A stretch of DNA of 64,000 bases, taken from NCBI RefSeq assembly GCF_011752525.1, contig NZ_VWXI01000003.1, forward strand, positions 186,001 to 250,000, read 5' to 3'. Under the pieces are notes generated by a model, which saw only the letters and a program-made list of their open reading frames with translations, was not told where the DNA came from and did no database searches. Positions 10,753-19,324 of this stretch are shown here, piece after piece. This DNA is from Pantoea sp. Cy-639 (GTDB taxonomy: Bacteria > Pseudomonadota > Gammaproteobacteria > Pseudomonadales > Pseudomonadaceae). Within the stretch, counting starts at the first letter, position 1, and the number at the start of each line of letters is the position of its first letter. Position numbers and translations under genes: made by a program.

Positions 10753-10777
10753 GAACACCGTCGGCAGGAGTGCACAT

Positions 10778-10808
10778 GTCGCAGGAGCGGGCTTGCCCGC
10801 CCCCACGA
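10778..10808. repeat. Single REP-like palindrome
   Basis: GCAGGAGCGGGCTTGCCCGC followed by CCCCACGAC forms a short stem-loop between two convergent genes; it could also act as a terminator for mnmH. Confidence 0.6.
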
Positions 10809-10821
10809 CAGCGCCGTTCGG

Positions 10822-11208
10822 TCACTGTCCCGGACTGAGCACCCGCTCCAGCTCCGCTGCGCGATCCTTGCTCATATCCATCACGCAAATCGCCCCTTCG
10901 AGGCGATAGAGGCTGCCCTCGCTCAGCTTGCCGTGGAACGCGCAGTTGCCGTCGCGGTACTTCACCCACGTGCGTTGCACCTCGCGCAGGTCCTGCTGCC
11001 GCGCGCCATCGAGCTTGCCCATCAGTTGCTTGTAGACGCGGTTCAGGCGCTCGTCCTGCAAACGCGTCTCGGCCTGGATGCAGGCAAGCATGCCCTGGGT
11101 ACTGGATGCCTTGTCCATGCACTGGGTGTAGGCAGGTGAATAATCGTCGGCCTGGACCGTGGCCACGGCCAGCAGCGCCGCGGCGCCGAGCAGATGACGC
11201 TTGAGCAT
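10822..11208 (-). CDS. LprI-like (DUF1311) secreted protein
   Basis: 128-residue exported protein: signal peptide MLKRHLLGAAALLAVATVQA, then a small helical domain with paired cysteines (YTQCMDKASSTQGMLACI) and the DUF1311/LprI pattern AETRLQDERLNRVYKQLM and RTWVKYRDGNC. LprI proteins are reported as lysozyme inhibitors; whether this member inhibits lysozyme is inference. ATG 11208 is preceded by AAGGAG. Confidence 0.8.
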   Translation of the reverse strand: MLKRHLLGAAALLAVATVQADDYSPAYTQCMDKASSTQGMLACIQAETRLQDERLNRVYKQLMGKLDGARQQDLREVQRTWVKYRDGNCAFHGKLSEGSLYRLEGAICVMDMSKDRAAELERVLSPGQ

Positions 11209-11236
11209 GGCAACTCCTTGCACTTATGAATGCGCC

Positions 11237-12151
11237 TCAGCCTAGCAGCTCATCGCCACACAGTGCCTGGACCTGCATCCGCAACCAGCGATGCCCGGCA
11301 TCCCCCTCGCGGCGTGAATGCCAGGCCTGGGTGAAGGCGAACGGCGCGATCGCCAGAGGAGGCGCAAACCGTCGCAACACCGGGTCAAGACGCGCACCGG
11401 CCAGACTGCGGCGGGCCACGGTAAGCACCAGGTCGGTGCCGGTCAGCAGGCCCTGGGCCACGCCCCAGTGCGGCAGGGTCAGGGCGATGCGCCGGCGCTC
11501 GCCCAAGGCCGCGAGGGCCAGGTCGATCTCGTTGTCGATACCCGGGCGCACCGCCACCAGCACATGGTGCCGCGCCAGCCATTGCGCGAGGTCGAGGCCG
11601 CCCCGGGGCGGCAGGCCGGCGCGGTCGGCTAGACAGACGAACGACTCCTCGAACAACACCTGCTGGCCAATCTCCGCCGGCAGCTCGGGGAACACGCCCA
11701 GGGCCAGGTCGGCCTCGCCATCGATCAGTTGCCCGAGCATCGCCTCGCGACTGCCCTGGGACACCACCAGGTCGATGCCCGGCGCCTCGCGCCGTAGCAG
11801 GCGCATCAACCCCGGCAGCACGACCCGGGCGCCATAGTCCGACATCACCAGGCGAAACGTGCGCCGCGCCCTCCCCGGCTCGAAACCCGGGCTGCCGAGC
11901 AGGCTGTCGAGCTGCTGCAAGGCCTGTTGCAATGGCTCGCGCAGGGCTTCGGCGCGAGCGCTCGGTTGCAGGCGGCCGCCACGGCGCACCAGCAGCGGGT
12001 CGGCGAAGATCTCGCGCAGTTGCGCCAACGCGTGGCTCACTGCCGGCTGGCTGCGGTGCAGGCGCACGGCGGCGCGGGAGACATGCTGCTCGCTGAGCAG
12101 GGCGTGCAGGGTCAGCAACAGATTGAGGTCGATGCGGCGCAGATCATCCAT
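11237..12151 (-). CDS. LysR-family transcriptional regulator
   Basis: 304-residue LysR regulator. The N-terminal winged helix-turn-helix is at residues 1-60 (RIDLNLLLTLHALLSEQHVS, then RSQPAVSHALAQLRE), the linker helix and the two-lobed inducer-binding domain follow. It is divergent from the YdcZ-type membrane protein gene with a 92-nt shared upstream region, so it most probably regulates that gene and itself. The inducer is unknown. Confidence 0.93.
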   Translation of the reverse strand: MDDLRRIDLNLLLTLHALLSEQHVSRAAVRLHRSQPAVSHALAQLREIFADPLLVRRGGRLQPSARAEALREPLQQALQQLDSLLGSPGFEPGRARRTFRLVMSDYGARVVLPGLMRLLRREAPGIDLVVSQGSREAMLGQLIDGEADLALGVFPELPAEIGQQVLFEESFVCLADRAGLPPRGGLDLAQWLARHHVLVAVRPGIDNEIDLALAALGERRRIALTLPHWGVAQGLLTGTDLVLTVARRSLAGARLDPVLRRFAPPLAIAPFAFTQAWHSRREGDAGHRWLRMQVQALCGDELLG

Positions 12152-12171
12152 AAGGCGAATACAGCCTGTGC

Positions 12172-12185
12172 GAAATTCGAATTTC
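12172..12185. promoter_or_regulatory. Palindrome in the LysR/YdcZ divergent promoter region
   Basis: The perfect 14-nt palindrome GAAATTCGAATTTC lies in the 92-nt region between two divergent starts, at the position expected for a LysR recognition site. Binding by the neighbouring LysR is inferred. Confidence 0.5.
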
Positions 12186-12243
12186 CATCATTCAAGTGCA
12201 TATCGCAGACTCGGGCCAGTGTTCTTTTTCAGGAGTCGCCCAC

Positions 12244-12711
12244 ATGCCCAACAGCCTTCTCACCGCCTTGCCACTTCTGGTCGCCCTGCTCGCCGGGGCC
12301 GCCGTACCTTTTCAGGCCGGCAGCAACGCCGCCCTTGGCCGCCTGCTCGGCCATCCCTTGTGGGCTGCGGGGGTATCGCTGCTGGTGAGCCTGCTGATGC
12401 TGGTACCGGCACTGCTGCTGATGCGTGCACCGCTGCCACAGGTGCAGAACCTGGCCCAGGCACCGTGGTGGGCCTGGTTCGGCGGCGTGGCCGGGGTGCT
12501 CTACATCACTGCCGCGCTGGTGCTCACGCCGCGCCTGGGGGCGGCAGGGTTCATCGTCTGCGTGATCGCCGGGCAGGTGCTGTCGTCGCTGCTGATCGAC
12601 CAGTTCGGGCTGATGGGCTTGCCGGAACGGCCAGTGAACCTGCTGCGCCTGGCCGGAGTCGGGATGATCGTGGTGGGCATGCTGGTGGTGCAGTGGGGGA
12701 CCACGCGCTGA
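12244..12711 (+). CDS. YdcZ/DUF606 family membrane protein
   Basis: 155-residue integral membrane protein of the small multidrug-transporter-like DMT superfamily (DUF606/YdcZ): five hydrophobic segments, with the family-typical AVPFQAGSNAALGRLLGHPL near the N-terminus and GGVAGVLYITAALVLTPRLG in the middle. ATG 12244 has AGGAG upstream. Function is probably small-molecule export, by family only. Divergent from a LysR regulator. Confidence 0.85.
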   Translation: MPNSLLTALPLLVALLAGAAVPFQAGSNAALGRLLGHPLWAAGVSLLVSLLMLVPALLLMRAPLPQVQNLAQAPWWAWFGGVAGVLYITAALVLTPRLGAAGFIVCVIAGQVLSSLLIDQFGLMGLPERPVNLLRLAGVGMIVVGMLVVQWGTTR

Positions 12712-12745
12712 GCGCCGGACCGCGAGGCTCGCCCCGCGCCCGGGT

Positions 12746-13285
12746 TCAGAACATCCGCGACTGCTCCGGCGGCACGATCACCTTGTGCAGTTCGAACTGC
12801 AGCGCCGGCATCTGGGTCGCCGCATACAGTGTCAGCGCCAGTGCCGCGACCAAGACCACATCCAGCCAGCGCCAGCCCGGCACATCCGCCGCCGAGCGGG
12901 CCTTCCAGCACCACCAGCCCTGCCCCAGGCAGAACACCAGCATCGCCAGCAGCCACAGGTAGAAACCGGCTCCCAGGCTAGTCACGTCCTGGAACGTGTA
13001 GCTCTGGTTGTCCGGCAGGCGGTCGATGCCGAAGCTGCCGGCCGCCAGGTACAGCGCCAGCAGGCCCAGGAGCAGCGCCAGCCGGCGAAAGCGCCGGTGG
13101 GCGAGGATGGCCAGCGCCAGCAGCGGGTTGGCGAACCAGTGGAACAGCCCGAACGGCATGCCCCAAGGGCCGTAGAGCAGCATCTGCAGTGCGGGCATGT
13201 GCCGTCCGGCGTCCATCTGGGCGCCGTCGAAAGCCAGGCTGCAGAGGTACAGCGCCAGGCTGAGGGTCAGGTAATAGGCAGGCAA
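12746..13285 (-). CDS. Hypothetical integral membrane protein
   Basis: 179 residues with four to five predicted membrane segments (YYLTLSLALYLCSLAF; LALAILAHRRFRRLALLLGLLALYLAAG; LWLLAMLVFCLGQGWW; LDVVLVAALALTLYA). I do not recognise a family. The start appears to be TTG at 13285, with GGAGG about 10 nt upstream. Aromatic-rich loops and several Trp/His residues, but no obvious metal or nucleotide motif. It shares strand with the biosynthetic operon upstream but is separated from it by a GNAT gene. Confidence 0.7.
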   Translation of the reverse strand: MPAYYLTLSLALYLCSLAFDGAQMDAGRHMPALQMLLYGPWGMPFGLFHWFANPLLALAILAHRRFRRLALLLGLLALYLAAGSFGIDRLPDNQSYTFQDVTSLGAGFYLWLLAMLVFCLGQGWWCWKARSAADVPGWRWLDVVLVAALALTLYAATQMPALQFELHKVIVPPEQSRMF

Positions 13286-13336
13286 TCGTTGGCTCCCTCC
13301 GTCGAATGCAAGGCGCGACCATAGCGCACCCTGGTG

Positions 13337-13900
13337 TCAGGCAACAGGGGGCTCCAGCAGCAGCCCGTAGAGCCCCGAGTCGGACAGCTCGCCGGCCACG
13401 CACCAACGGGCACGCAGGGTGCCTTCCAGCACGAAGCCCTGGCGTTCAAGCGTGCGTGCCGAACCCTGGTTGCGCGGATCGATTTCCGCCTCCAGGCGGC
13501 GCATGTGCAGGGTGTGGGCAAGGTAGTCGATGAAGCAGGTCAGGGCCTCGTCCATATAGCCACGGCCCTGGACGGACTTGGCCAGGCAGTAGCCGATCTC
13601 GCCACGGCGCGAGCTGTCCTCGAGGTTGAACAGCTGGACCATGCCGATCAGCTCGCCGTTGTCACGCCGGTACATGCCCAACTTGAGCAGGTGCCCGGCG
13701 GCATAGGCTTCGCGGTCGGCGGCCAGGGCGCTCTCGGCCTCGGCCAGGGTCTGCCAGGGGGCGTGGTACCAGTAACGCATGACCTCGGGGTCGGCCATGA
13801 TCGTCAGCCACTGCTGCGCATCACCGTGGCGCATGGGGCGCAGCTGCAGGCGTGGGCTGTCGAGGCACAAGTCGCTGGGGAAACTGCGGGGGTCGGGCAC
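13337..13900 (-). CDS. GNAT acetyltransferase, RimJ/RimL type
   Basis: 187-residue protein of the RimJ/RimL-like acetyltransferase group: LDSPRLQLRPMRHGDAQQW at the N-terminus, GEIGYCLAKSVQGRGYMDEA containing the acetyl-CoA loop, then RLEAEIDPRNQGSARTLERQ and GFVLEGTLR. GTG 13900 has AGGAG 7 nt upstream. It is 93 nt beyond the last gene of the hydrazine-type operon on the same strand. It could acetylate the pathway product as a resistance step, but it also looks like an ordinary chromosomal acetyltransferase. Confidence 0.85.
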   Translation of the reverse strand: MPDPRSFPSDLCLDSPRLQLRPMRHGDAQQWLTIMADPEVMRYWYHAPWQTLAEAESALAADREAYAAGHLLKLGMYRRDNGELIGMVQLFNLEDSSRRGEIGYCLAKSVQGRGYMDEALTCFIDYLAHTLHMRRLEAEIDPRNQGSARTLERQGFVLEGTLRARWCVAGELSDSGLYGLLLEPPVA

Positions 13901-13992
13901 ACCGGGACTCCTGTCCGATTGTGGGGAAGGTGACAGTCTAGCGTCAGCGCCCGGGCGGGCATAGCCGCCCCGGCAAGACTCACCCGCGCGCC

Positions 13993-15405
13993 CTACAACC
14001 CCGCCAGCAGGCGCTCGCAGCGCGCCTCGTCGAGGCCGGTGTTCATGATGCACAGCCGCATCACCGTTTCCCCCTGCCAACGCGTCGACACCACCAGGGC
14101 GATCCCTGCGCGCAGGCAGTCCTGTGCCCAGGCCTCGTAGTCGGCCGCTTGCCAGCCGCGGCGCTTGAACAGGATCACGCTCAACCCCGATGCCTCGATC
14201 AGCTCCAGCCGGGGGTGCCTGGCGATGCGCTGGCGCAGGGCCTCGGTCAGCGCCAGGATACGCTCCAGGGTGTGCCGGTAGGCGTCGCTGCCATGCACCA
14301 CCAGCGAGAACCACAACGGCACGCCCCGTGCGCGGCGGGAAAGGTGAAACGCATAGTGCATGGGGTTGAACTGCTGCGACTCGTTGATCTGGTCGAGGTA
14401 GGACGCATCCTGGGTGAACGCCGACATTGCCTGTTGCGGCTGCGCATACAGCAGCGCACAGCAGTCATAGGGCACGAACAGGCCTTTGTGCGGGTCGATG
14501 ATCAGCGAGTCGGCCAGTTCGATGCCCTGGAACTGCGGGCTCACCTGCGGGACGCAGAGAAACGCGCCGCCGTAGGCGGCATCGATGTGGAACCAGATGC
14601 CCTGCCGACGGGCGATGGCACCTACGCCCGGCAGGTCGTCGATCTGGCCTGCGTTGGTCGAGCCGGCCACTACGACGATGGCCACGACCTGCTCCAACCG
14701 ACCATCGGTCGCCAGTTCGCCCAAGGTCTGCTGCAATCCCGCTGCGCTCATTCGCCCCTGTTCATCACAGGCCACGTCGACCCTTTCAAGGTCCAGCAGC
14801 CCGGCACTGACGTCGATCGAGGCATGGGCCGCCAAGCCCGCCAGCACCAGCCCGCCGCGCCGCCCGGTGCGCTCGCGGTAGCGCTGCCGGGCGGCCGCCA
14901 GCGCGGAGAAGTTGCCGGCCGTTCCGCCACTGACGAAACAGCCCCTCGCCTCGTCCGGCAACTGCGCCAGGTCGGCCAGCCAGCGCAAGGCCTGGTTCTC
15001 GGCCCAGATCAGCCCGGCGCCCCCCAGCCAGCCGGAGCCGATCATGCCGGTGGCCGACAGCAGCCCATCCATCAGCGCGGCGGCCGGGGTCGGCGCGGAA
15101 CCTATGTAGGCGAGATAGCCGGGATGGTCGGTGGGCACGCCCTGTTGTGCCAGCAGGCTGCCGAACACATCGAGCGCGGCCGGCAGCCCCAGCCCAGCCG
15201 CGCTGATGGGATGGCCGACGCGCTGCTCGACGGCACGGCTGATGCCCGCGGCTTCGTCTGGAGCCGACAGCGTGCCACGGGGTCGGCTCAGCGCTTGGCG
15301 CAGCGCCTCGAGCATCAGGTCGATATCGCCGGCGGCAAGATCACTCTCGCCGATGGCGGGCAGTAGCCGTGGCTGATCCATGGCGATCGGTTTGCGCATT
15401 TGCAT
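13993..15405 (-). CDS. Group II PLP-dependent amino acid decarboxylase
   Basis: 470-residue PLP enzyme of the aromatic-L-amino-acid/glutamate/diaminobutyrate decarboxylase fold. Visible: HPGYLAYIGSAP near residue 94, SGGTAGNFSALAAARQRYRE, the ring-stacking His in LAAHASI (H194), the cofactor aspartate in WFHIDAAYGG (D275) and the Schiff-base lysine in DPHKGLF (K307). All core residues are intact. ATG 15405 chosen; the frame opens at TTG 15411. It starts 12 nt after the preceding gene, so it belongs to the operon. Substrate cannot be read from sequence; it may decarboxylate a pathway amino or hydrazino acid. Confidence 0.88.
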   Translation of the reverse strand: MQMRKPIAMDQPRLLPAIGESDLAAGDIDLMLEALRQALSRPRGTLSAPDEAAGISRAVEQRVGHPISAAGLGLPAALDVFGSLLAQQGVPTDHPGYLAYIGSAPTPAAALMDGLLSATGMIGSGWLGGAGLIWAENQALRWLADLAQLPDEARGCFVSGGTAGNFSALAAARQRYRERTGRRGGLVLAGLAAHASIDVSAGLLDLERVDVACDEQGRMSAAGLQQTLGELATDGRLEQVVAIVVVAGSTNAGQIDDLPGVGAIARRQGIWFHIDAAYGGAFLCVPQVSPQFQGIELADSLIIDPHKGLFVPYDCCALLYAQPQQAMSAFTQDASYLDQINESQQFNPMHYAFHLSRRARGVPLWFSLVVHGSDAYRHTLERILALTEALRQRIARHPRLELIEASGLSVILFKRRGWQAADYEAWAQDCLRAGIALVVSTRWQGETVMRLCIMNTGLDEARCERLLAGL

Positions 15406-15417
15406 GTTCAATGTGTC

Positions 15418-16242
15418 CTACAGAGGCTGGGGCAATTCAATGGGGTATTCACGCCGCACCATGCGGTAGTCGGCGTGCCGGTACTGGCGCTGGTCGAAGT
15501 CGGGGTGAGCCTCCAGGTAACCGGCCAGGTCGTGACCGCCCGCCCGCGCCGCCTCGACCAGGCCCAGCGCCAGGCCCACGCACTCACCGAAGTCCGGCGT
15601 AGCGTGCGGGCACAGCGTCACCACGCCGGAGCCCGCCAGCAGGCTGTCGAACTCGTCGATCAGGCAATCGTCGGGTACCAGGTAGACCGCGCCGGGCTGG
15701 GCGCGGCGATGGATCTCCCGCGCCACGGCCACGTGCGAACCCATCAAGGCCTGGACCACCGGCCCGGCGCTCGACGCGGCCCTCTGGCCCAACCCTTCGC
15801 CAAGCGCCCCGGCCAACCGCTCGCCATAGGCCCCCGGCTGCGCCCAGGGCTGCTCGACCCGCCCGGCATGCCGGGCAAGGTACTCGAGCATCACCGCCAC
15901 CTGCCGCGTTTCACTGGCACACAGGCGCCAGGCACCCACGGCATGACACAGGTCGGGCGCCGTGGCGGCGGGCAACAGCAGCGGCACCCCGGCCGCCTGG
16001 TAGAGGCGCCCGGCCACCCGGGCACATTCACTGTTGAAGTGGCCGACCACCACCTCCACGCCGGCATCGAGCAGGTAGCGCGCGGCCGCCTGCGCCATGG
16101 CCGGGTCGGCACCGTCGTCCGCCCACAGCAGTGGCAAGGTCGTGCCTTCGGCGGCTCGACGCAGCCACTGCCCATAGGCCGCGCGCGCGCCGCTCAGCGG
16201 CCCGACGATACCCACCGGGCGCAATGACGAGACCCGGCTCAT
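15418..16242 (-). CDS. Periplasmic-binding-protein-fold protein lacking a signal peptide
   Basis: 274 residues resembling type I periplasmic binding proteins of the Leu/Ile/Val and AmiC group: VGIVGPLSGARAAYGQWLRR at the N-terminus, DAGVEVVVGHFNSECARVAG and AAGVPLLLPAATAPDLC. The ATG at 16242 overlaps the preceding stop by 4 nt, and neither this start nor nearby codons give a signal peptide, so the protein should stay in the cytoplasm. AmiC, a cytoplasmic sensor of the same fold, is a precedent for a ligand-sensing role. No ABC transporter genes accompany it. Confidence 0.75.
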   Translation of the reverse strand: MSRVSSLRPVGIVGPLSGARAAYGQWLRRAAEGTTLPLLWADDGADPAMAQAAARYLLDAGVEVVVGHFNSECARVAGRLYQAAGVPLLLPAATAPDLCHAVGAWRLCASETRQVAVMLEYLARHAGRVEQPWAQPGAYGERLAGALGEGLGQRAASSAGPVVQALMGSHVAVAREIHRRAQPGAVYLVPDDCLIDEFDSLLAGSGVVTLCPHATPDFGECVGLALGLVEAARAGGHDLAGYLEAHPDFDQRQYRHADYRMVRREYPIELPQPL

Positions 16243-18242
16243 CCCGCCCGCCCTGGCATCAGTTGCGCCAGCGCCTCTGGCGACAGCTTGGGCAGCTCCA
16301 GCGTGGCGCCCTGGGCCAGGACGTGGTTGGCAGCGAAGAACGTGCAGGCCTGGGCCGCATCGTTGGCCTGGGCCTCGATGTTCAGCACCTCGTTCAGTTG
16401 GCGGCTCACCCCCGGCATCAACGGGGCGGTGGCATGGGCCAGCCAGCGTGCGGTGAGCGCCAGCAGCGCCACGGCGGTGCGCGCGTGGTTGGACAAGGGT
16501 TGCCCGGGCGCCAGCAGGTGTTCCTGGGCCAGGCCGAAGCGCCACGCCCGGTCGATCACCTGGGCAACCTGCTCGGCCATGCGCCGTGGCGAGAAGGTCT
16601 GGGTCGCTGCCGCCTGCTGGTAGCCCGCCATCCATTGCATCAGTTCGCCGTGATAGATCTTCTGGTCGCTCAGCCAGGCTCCCGATTCAGGCACCTGGCC
16701 AGCCTGCCGGGCGACATGCTGCTGCAGGCGCTGAACCCAGTGGGTCAGCTTGTCGGCGAACAGGTCGTTGATCCGCTCGCAGACCTGGTCCACGGTGAAG
16801 TTGGTCCTCACCCCCTCGGGCCGGGTCAGCATCAACGCCATGCGCGCATAGTCGGCCCCGGCCTCGGTGAGGAAGTCCTTGCCCCAGATCAGGTGTCGGC
16901 GGCTGGTGGAGAACTTGCTGCCGTTGAGGTCGAGCAGTTCGTTGACCACATGGTGGCGCGGTGGCGTCAGCCCCAGTGCCAGGTACACCGCGGGAAACAG
17001 CAGGGTGTGGTAGTAGGCGTTGTCGAAGCCGTAGCAATGGACGATGTCCATGGCCCCCGCGTAGCGCTGCGCGGCCCTGGCCACGCGGTCGCCGTCCGCG
17101 CCCGGCAGTTCGCTGGCGGCCCACAGGTAACCGAAGGCCATCTCGAACCAGACGTACACCACCTGGTCCTGCATCCCCGGCAGTCGATGGCGGATGCCCC
17201 AGTCGCTGCGGTGGCTGATGCAGATATCCGGCAGCCCTTGGCTGAGCATGGTGTGGCACAGCTGGTAGACGTGCGCCGGCATGTTCGCCGTCTGCACATA
17301 GCTGGCCAGCTCATCGGCCAACGCGCTCAGGCGGAAGAACAAGCGTGTCTCGATCTTCAGTTGCGGCTGCCGGCCATCCTGCTTGACCCGCGGCTGGGTC
17401 AGGTCGACACACTGGTTCGGCTGGCCACAGGCCTCGCAGGCGTTGCCATCGCTGCTCTCGCCACAATGCGGGCAACCACCGTGGATGAACGCTTCGTGCA
17501 GCGCGTTGCCCTGGTTGTCGACGAACACCGGGGTATCCTTGGCGTAGATCAACCCCTGGTCGTACAGGCGCTGCAGGTAGTGGTGGACAAAATCGGCATA
17601 CTCACCCTGGTTGTCCGGGGTGATGAAAAAGTCCATGTCGATCCCGTAGCCCTGCCAGGTCTCGCGGATCGCCTCGGCGTAGTGGTCGGCGCACTCGCTG
17701 GGGCTGAACCCTTCCCGCGCCGCGCAGGTCACCACGTAGGTCTGGTTGTCGTCGCGGCCGCTGCCATAGAACACCTGCGCGCCCGCCCCCGCCAGCACGC
17801 GCTTGAGCACGTCGCCGGCGATATAGGGGCCCGACAGGTGGCCCAGGTGCAGGTCGCCATTGGGGGTGGGCGGGGTGGCGAAGATCAGTGTGTCGAGCAC
17901 CGGCTGCGCTTCGACCGGCTTCATCTGCCCGGCATCCCAGTACAGCGAGTGGAACTGCAACGGTTCGCTGGCGCTCAGGTTGCGAATGGTATGCGGCTCG
18001 AAACGCTGGCAATGAACCGCGTCGCCGGCATGCACTTCGAGCACCTCCTGGGCGGTGCGCACCAAGCCGTGGCCCGCGGTGAAGACGAACAGCTCGTCCT
18101 CGAAGTGGTTGTGCGGCTGGCTCTCCTGCCCCGGCGCCAGCGTGCAGCCCATCAGGTTGATATTGGTGCCTTCAAGATCAACGGCACGCGACTCGACGTT
18201 GTAGAAGCGCTTGGCCGGCGCGAACATGCTGATTTTTTTCAT
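16239..18242 (-). CDS. Zinc-cupin / methionyl-tRNA-synthetase-like fusion, putative hydrazine synthetase
   Basis: 667 residues in two domains. Residues 1-105 form a cupin with metal ligands H44, H46, E50 (QPHNHFEDELFVF) and H84 (FEPHTIRN). Residues 113-667 are a class I MetRS-like domain with HIGH motif HLGH (132-135), a four-cysteine zinc knuckle (C257, C260, C269, C272) and a degenerate KMSKS loop KFSTS (443-447). This architecture is that of Spb40, Tri28, PyrN and ForJ, which join an N6-hydroxylysine to an activated amino acid and rearrange the ester to an N-N bond. The flanking N-hydroxylase and flavoenzyme fit. ATG 18242; AAGGA lies in the end of the preceding gene. The partner amino acid (glycine or glutamate in known cases) is not determinable here. 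Confidence 0.88.
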   Translation of the reverse strand: MKKISMFAPAKRFYNVESRAVDLEGTNINLMGCTLAPGQESQPHNHFEDELFVFTAGHGLVRTAQEVLEVHAGDAVHCQRFEPHTIRNLSASEPLQFHSLYWDAGQMKPVEAQPVLDTLIFATPPTPNGDLHLGHLSGPYIAGDVLKRVLAGAGAQVFYGSGRDDNQTYVVTCAAREGFSPSECADHYAEAIRETWQGYGIDMDFFITPDNQGEYADFVHHYLQRLYDQGLIYAKDTPVFVDNQGNALHEAFIHGGCPHCGESSDGNACEACGQPNQCVDLTQPRVKQDGRQPQLKIETRLFFRLSALADELASYVQTANMPAHVYQLCHTMLSQGLPDICISHRSDWGIRHRLPGMQDQVVYVWFEMAFGYLWAASELPGADGDRVARAAQRYAGAMDIVHCYGFDNAYYHTLLFPAVYLALGLTPPRHHVVNELLDLNGSKFSTSRRHLIWGKDFLTEAGADYARMALMLTRPEGVRTNFTVDQVCERINDLFADKLTHWVQRLQQHVARQAGQVPESGAWLSDQKIYHGELMQWMAGYQQAAATQTFSPRRMAEQVAQVIDRAWRFGLAQEHLLAPGQPLSNHARTAVALLALTARWLAHATAPLMPGVSRQLNEVLNIEAQANDAAQACTFFAANHVLAQGATLELPKLSPEALAQLMPGRAG

Positions 18243-18253
18243 TGTTCTGGTCT

Positions 18254-19324
18254 CTATCCTTGAGTGATCACACGGGCAACACGCATGGCGGCGTACGGCG
18301 CCATCTTGAAGCCACCGCCACTGAAGCCCGACGCCACCAGCACACCGCCAGGCAACCCGGGCTGCTCGCCGAGCAGGGCGATGGGTTGAGCGCTGTAGCA
18401 GTCGCTGTGGCACAGCGCGCCCTCGGCAGTGGCCGTGCGCAGCCAGGGGAAACGCCGCTCGCCGCGTTCGCGGGTCAACTGCGCGTGCGCCGGGCTGGCC
18501 GCGGCATAGGCCTGGCTGGCCGGCACCCGCAGGCCGGTGGGGGTGCCCACGTAGAAGCCGCCGGTCAGCGGGCACCAGCGCCCATTGAGTTCGTTGACGT
18601 CATCGATGAAGCACGGGGCCGTGGCCAGCGCGGCGGGCCCTTTGAAGCGGGTGACCTGGATGTGCTGGTTCCACAGGCCGAACGCATCGCCAAAGTGGCG
18701 CGCGAGGAACGCGGGGGCGCCATTGCCCATGGCCAACACCACATGCCCGGCCTCGAAGGCGCCAGAGGAAGTCTCCACGCCGGCCACCCGGTTGCCGCTG
18801 CCATCGACCCGTAGGCCGTGCACCGTGACCGCGTCCTGGTAGACGCCGCCCAGCGCGGTACCCGCCCTGACCAGGTATTCCAGGGTCGGCCTGGCCTCCA
18901 TGTAGCCCGAGCCAGGTTCGAGCAGCGCCAGTTCGGCGTTGATCGGCAAGGCGGGGAAGCGCGTGGCCAGCGCCTGGGCATCGAGCAGTTCGGCGCCGAT
19001 GCCCTCCTCTGCCAGCCAACCGTGCATGCGGTCCAGGTCCGCCACTTCGGCAAAATGCAGATAACCCGTGCGGGCGAACGGCACCCGCCCCTGCGCGGCA
19101 GCGCTCAGTCGCTGGTAGAAGCGGTAACCCTCGGCCGCCGCCGCCGTGGCTTCGCGCGAGGCGTGGGTGACCCGCACGATGCAGCCCGACGCGCCAGTGA
19201 TGCCGCAGGCCAGTTGTTTCTCGTCGAGCAGCAGGCAGCGCTTGCCCGCCTGGCTCAGCACATGGAAGCAGGTCGCGCCGACGATCCCTGCGCCAACGAT
19301 GATCACATCAAACGGCTTTTTCAT
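18254..19324 (-). CDS. DAO-type FAD-dependent oxidoreductase, putative hydrazine-releasing oxidase
   Basis: 356-residue glycine/D-amino-acid oxidase family flavoprotein: Rossmann motif GAGIVG at residues 11-16, DAO insert GITGASGCIVRVTHASREA, and C-terminal FAD/substrate segment GVLVASGFSGGGFKMAPYAA. In the s56-p1 and triacsin pathways a flavoenzyme of this type cleaves the lysine-side N-C bond of the hydrazine intermediate, releasing a hydrazino acid; that role is inferred here from adjacency. Its start overlaps the hydroxylase gene by 17 nt, and its stop is 11 nt before the fusion gene. Confidence 0.87.
   Translation of the reverse strand: MKKPFDVIIVGAGIVGATCFHVLSQAGKRCLLLDEKQLACGITGASGCIVRVTHASREATAAAAEGYRFYQRLSAAAQGRVPFARTGYLHFAEVADLDRMHGWLAEEGIGAELLDAQALATRFPALPINAELALLEPGSGYMEARPTLEYLVRAGTALGGVYQDAVTVHGLRVDGSGNRVAGVETSSGAFEAGHVVLAMGNGAPAFLARHFGDAFGLWNQHIQVTRFKGPAALATAPCFIDDVNELNGRWCPLTGGFYVGTPTGLRVPASQAYAAASPAHAQLTRERGERRFPWLRTATAEGALCHSDCYSAQPIALLGEQPGLPGGVLVASGFSGGGFKMAPYAAMRVARVITQG

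Noticed and set aside
16239-18242. Housekeeping methionyl-tRNA synthetase
   Set aside because: It has an N-terminal cupin domain, a degenerate KMSKS loop, and an operon context with N-hydroxylase and amino-acid oxidase.
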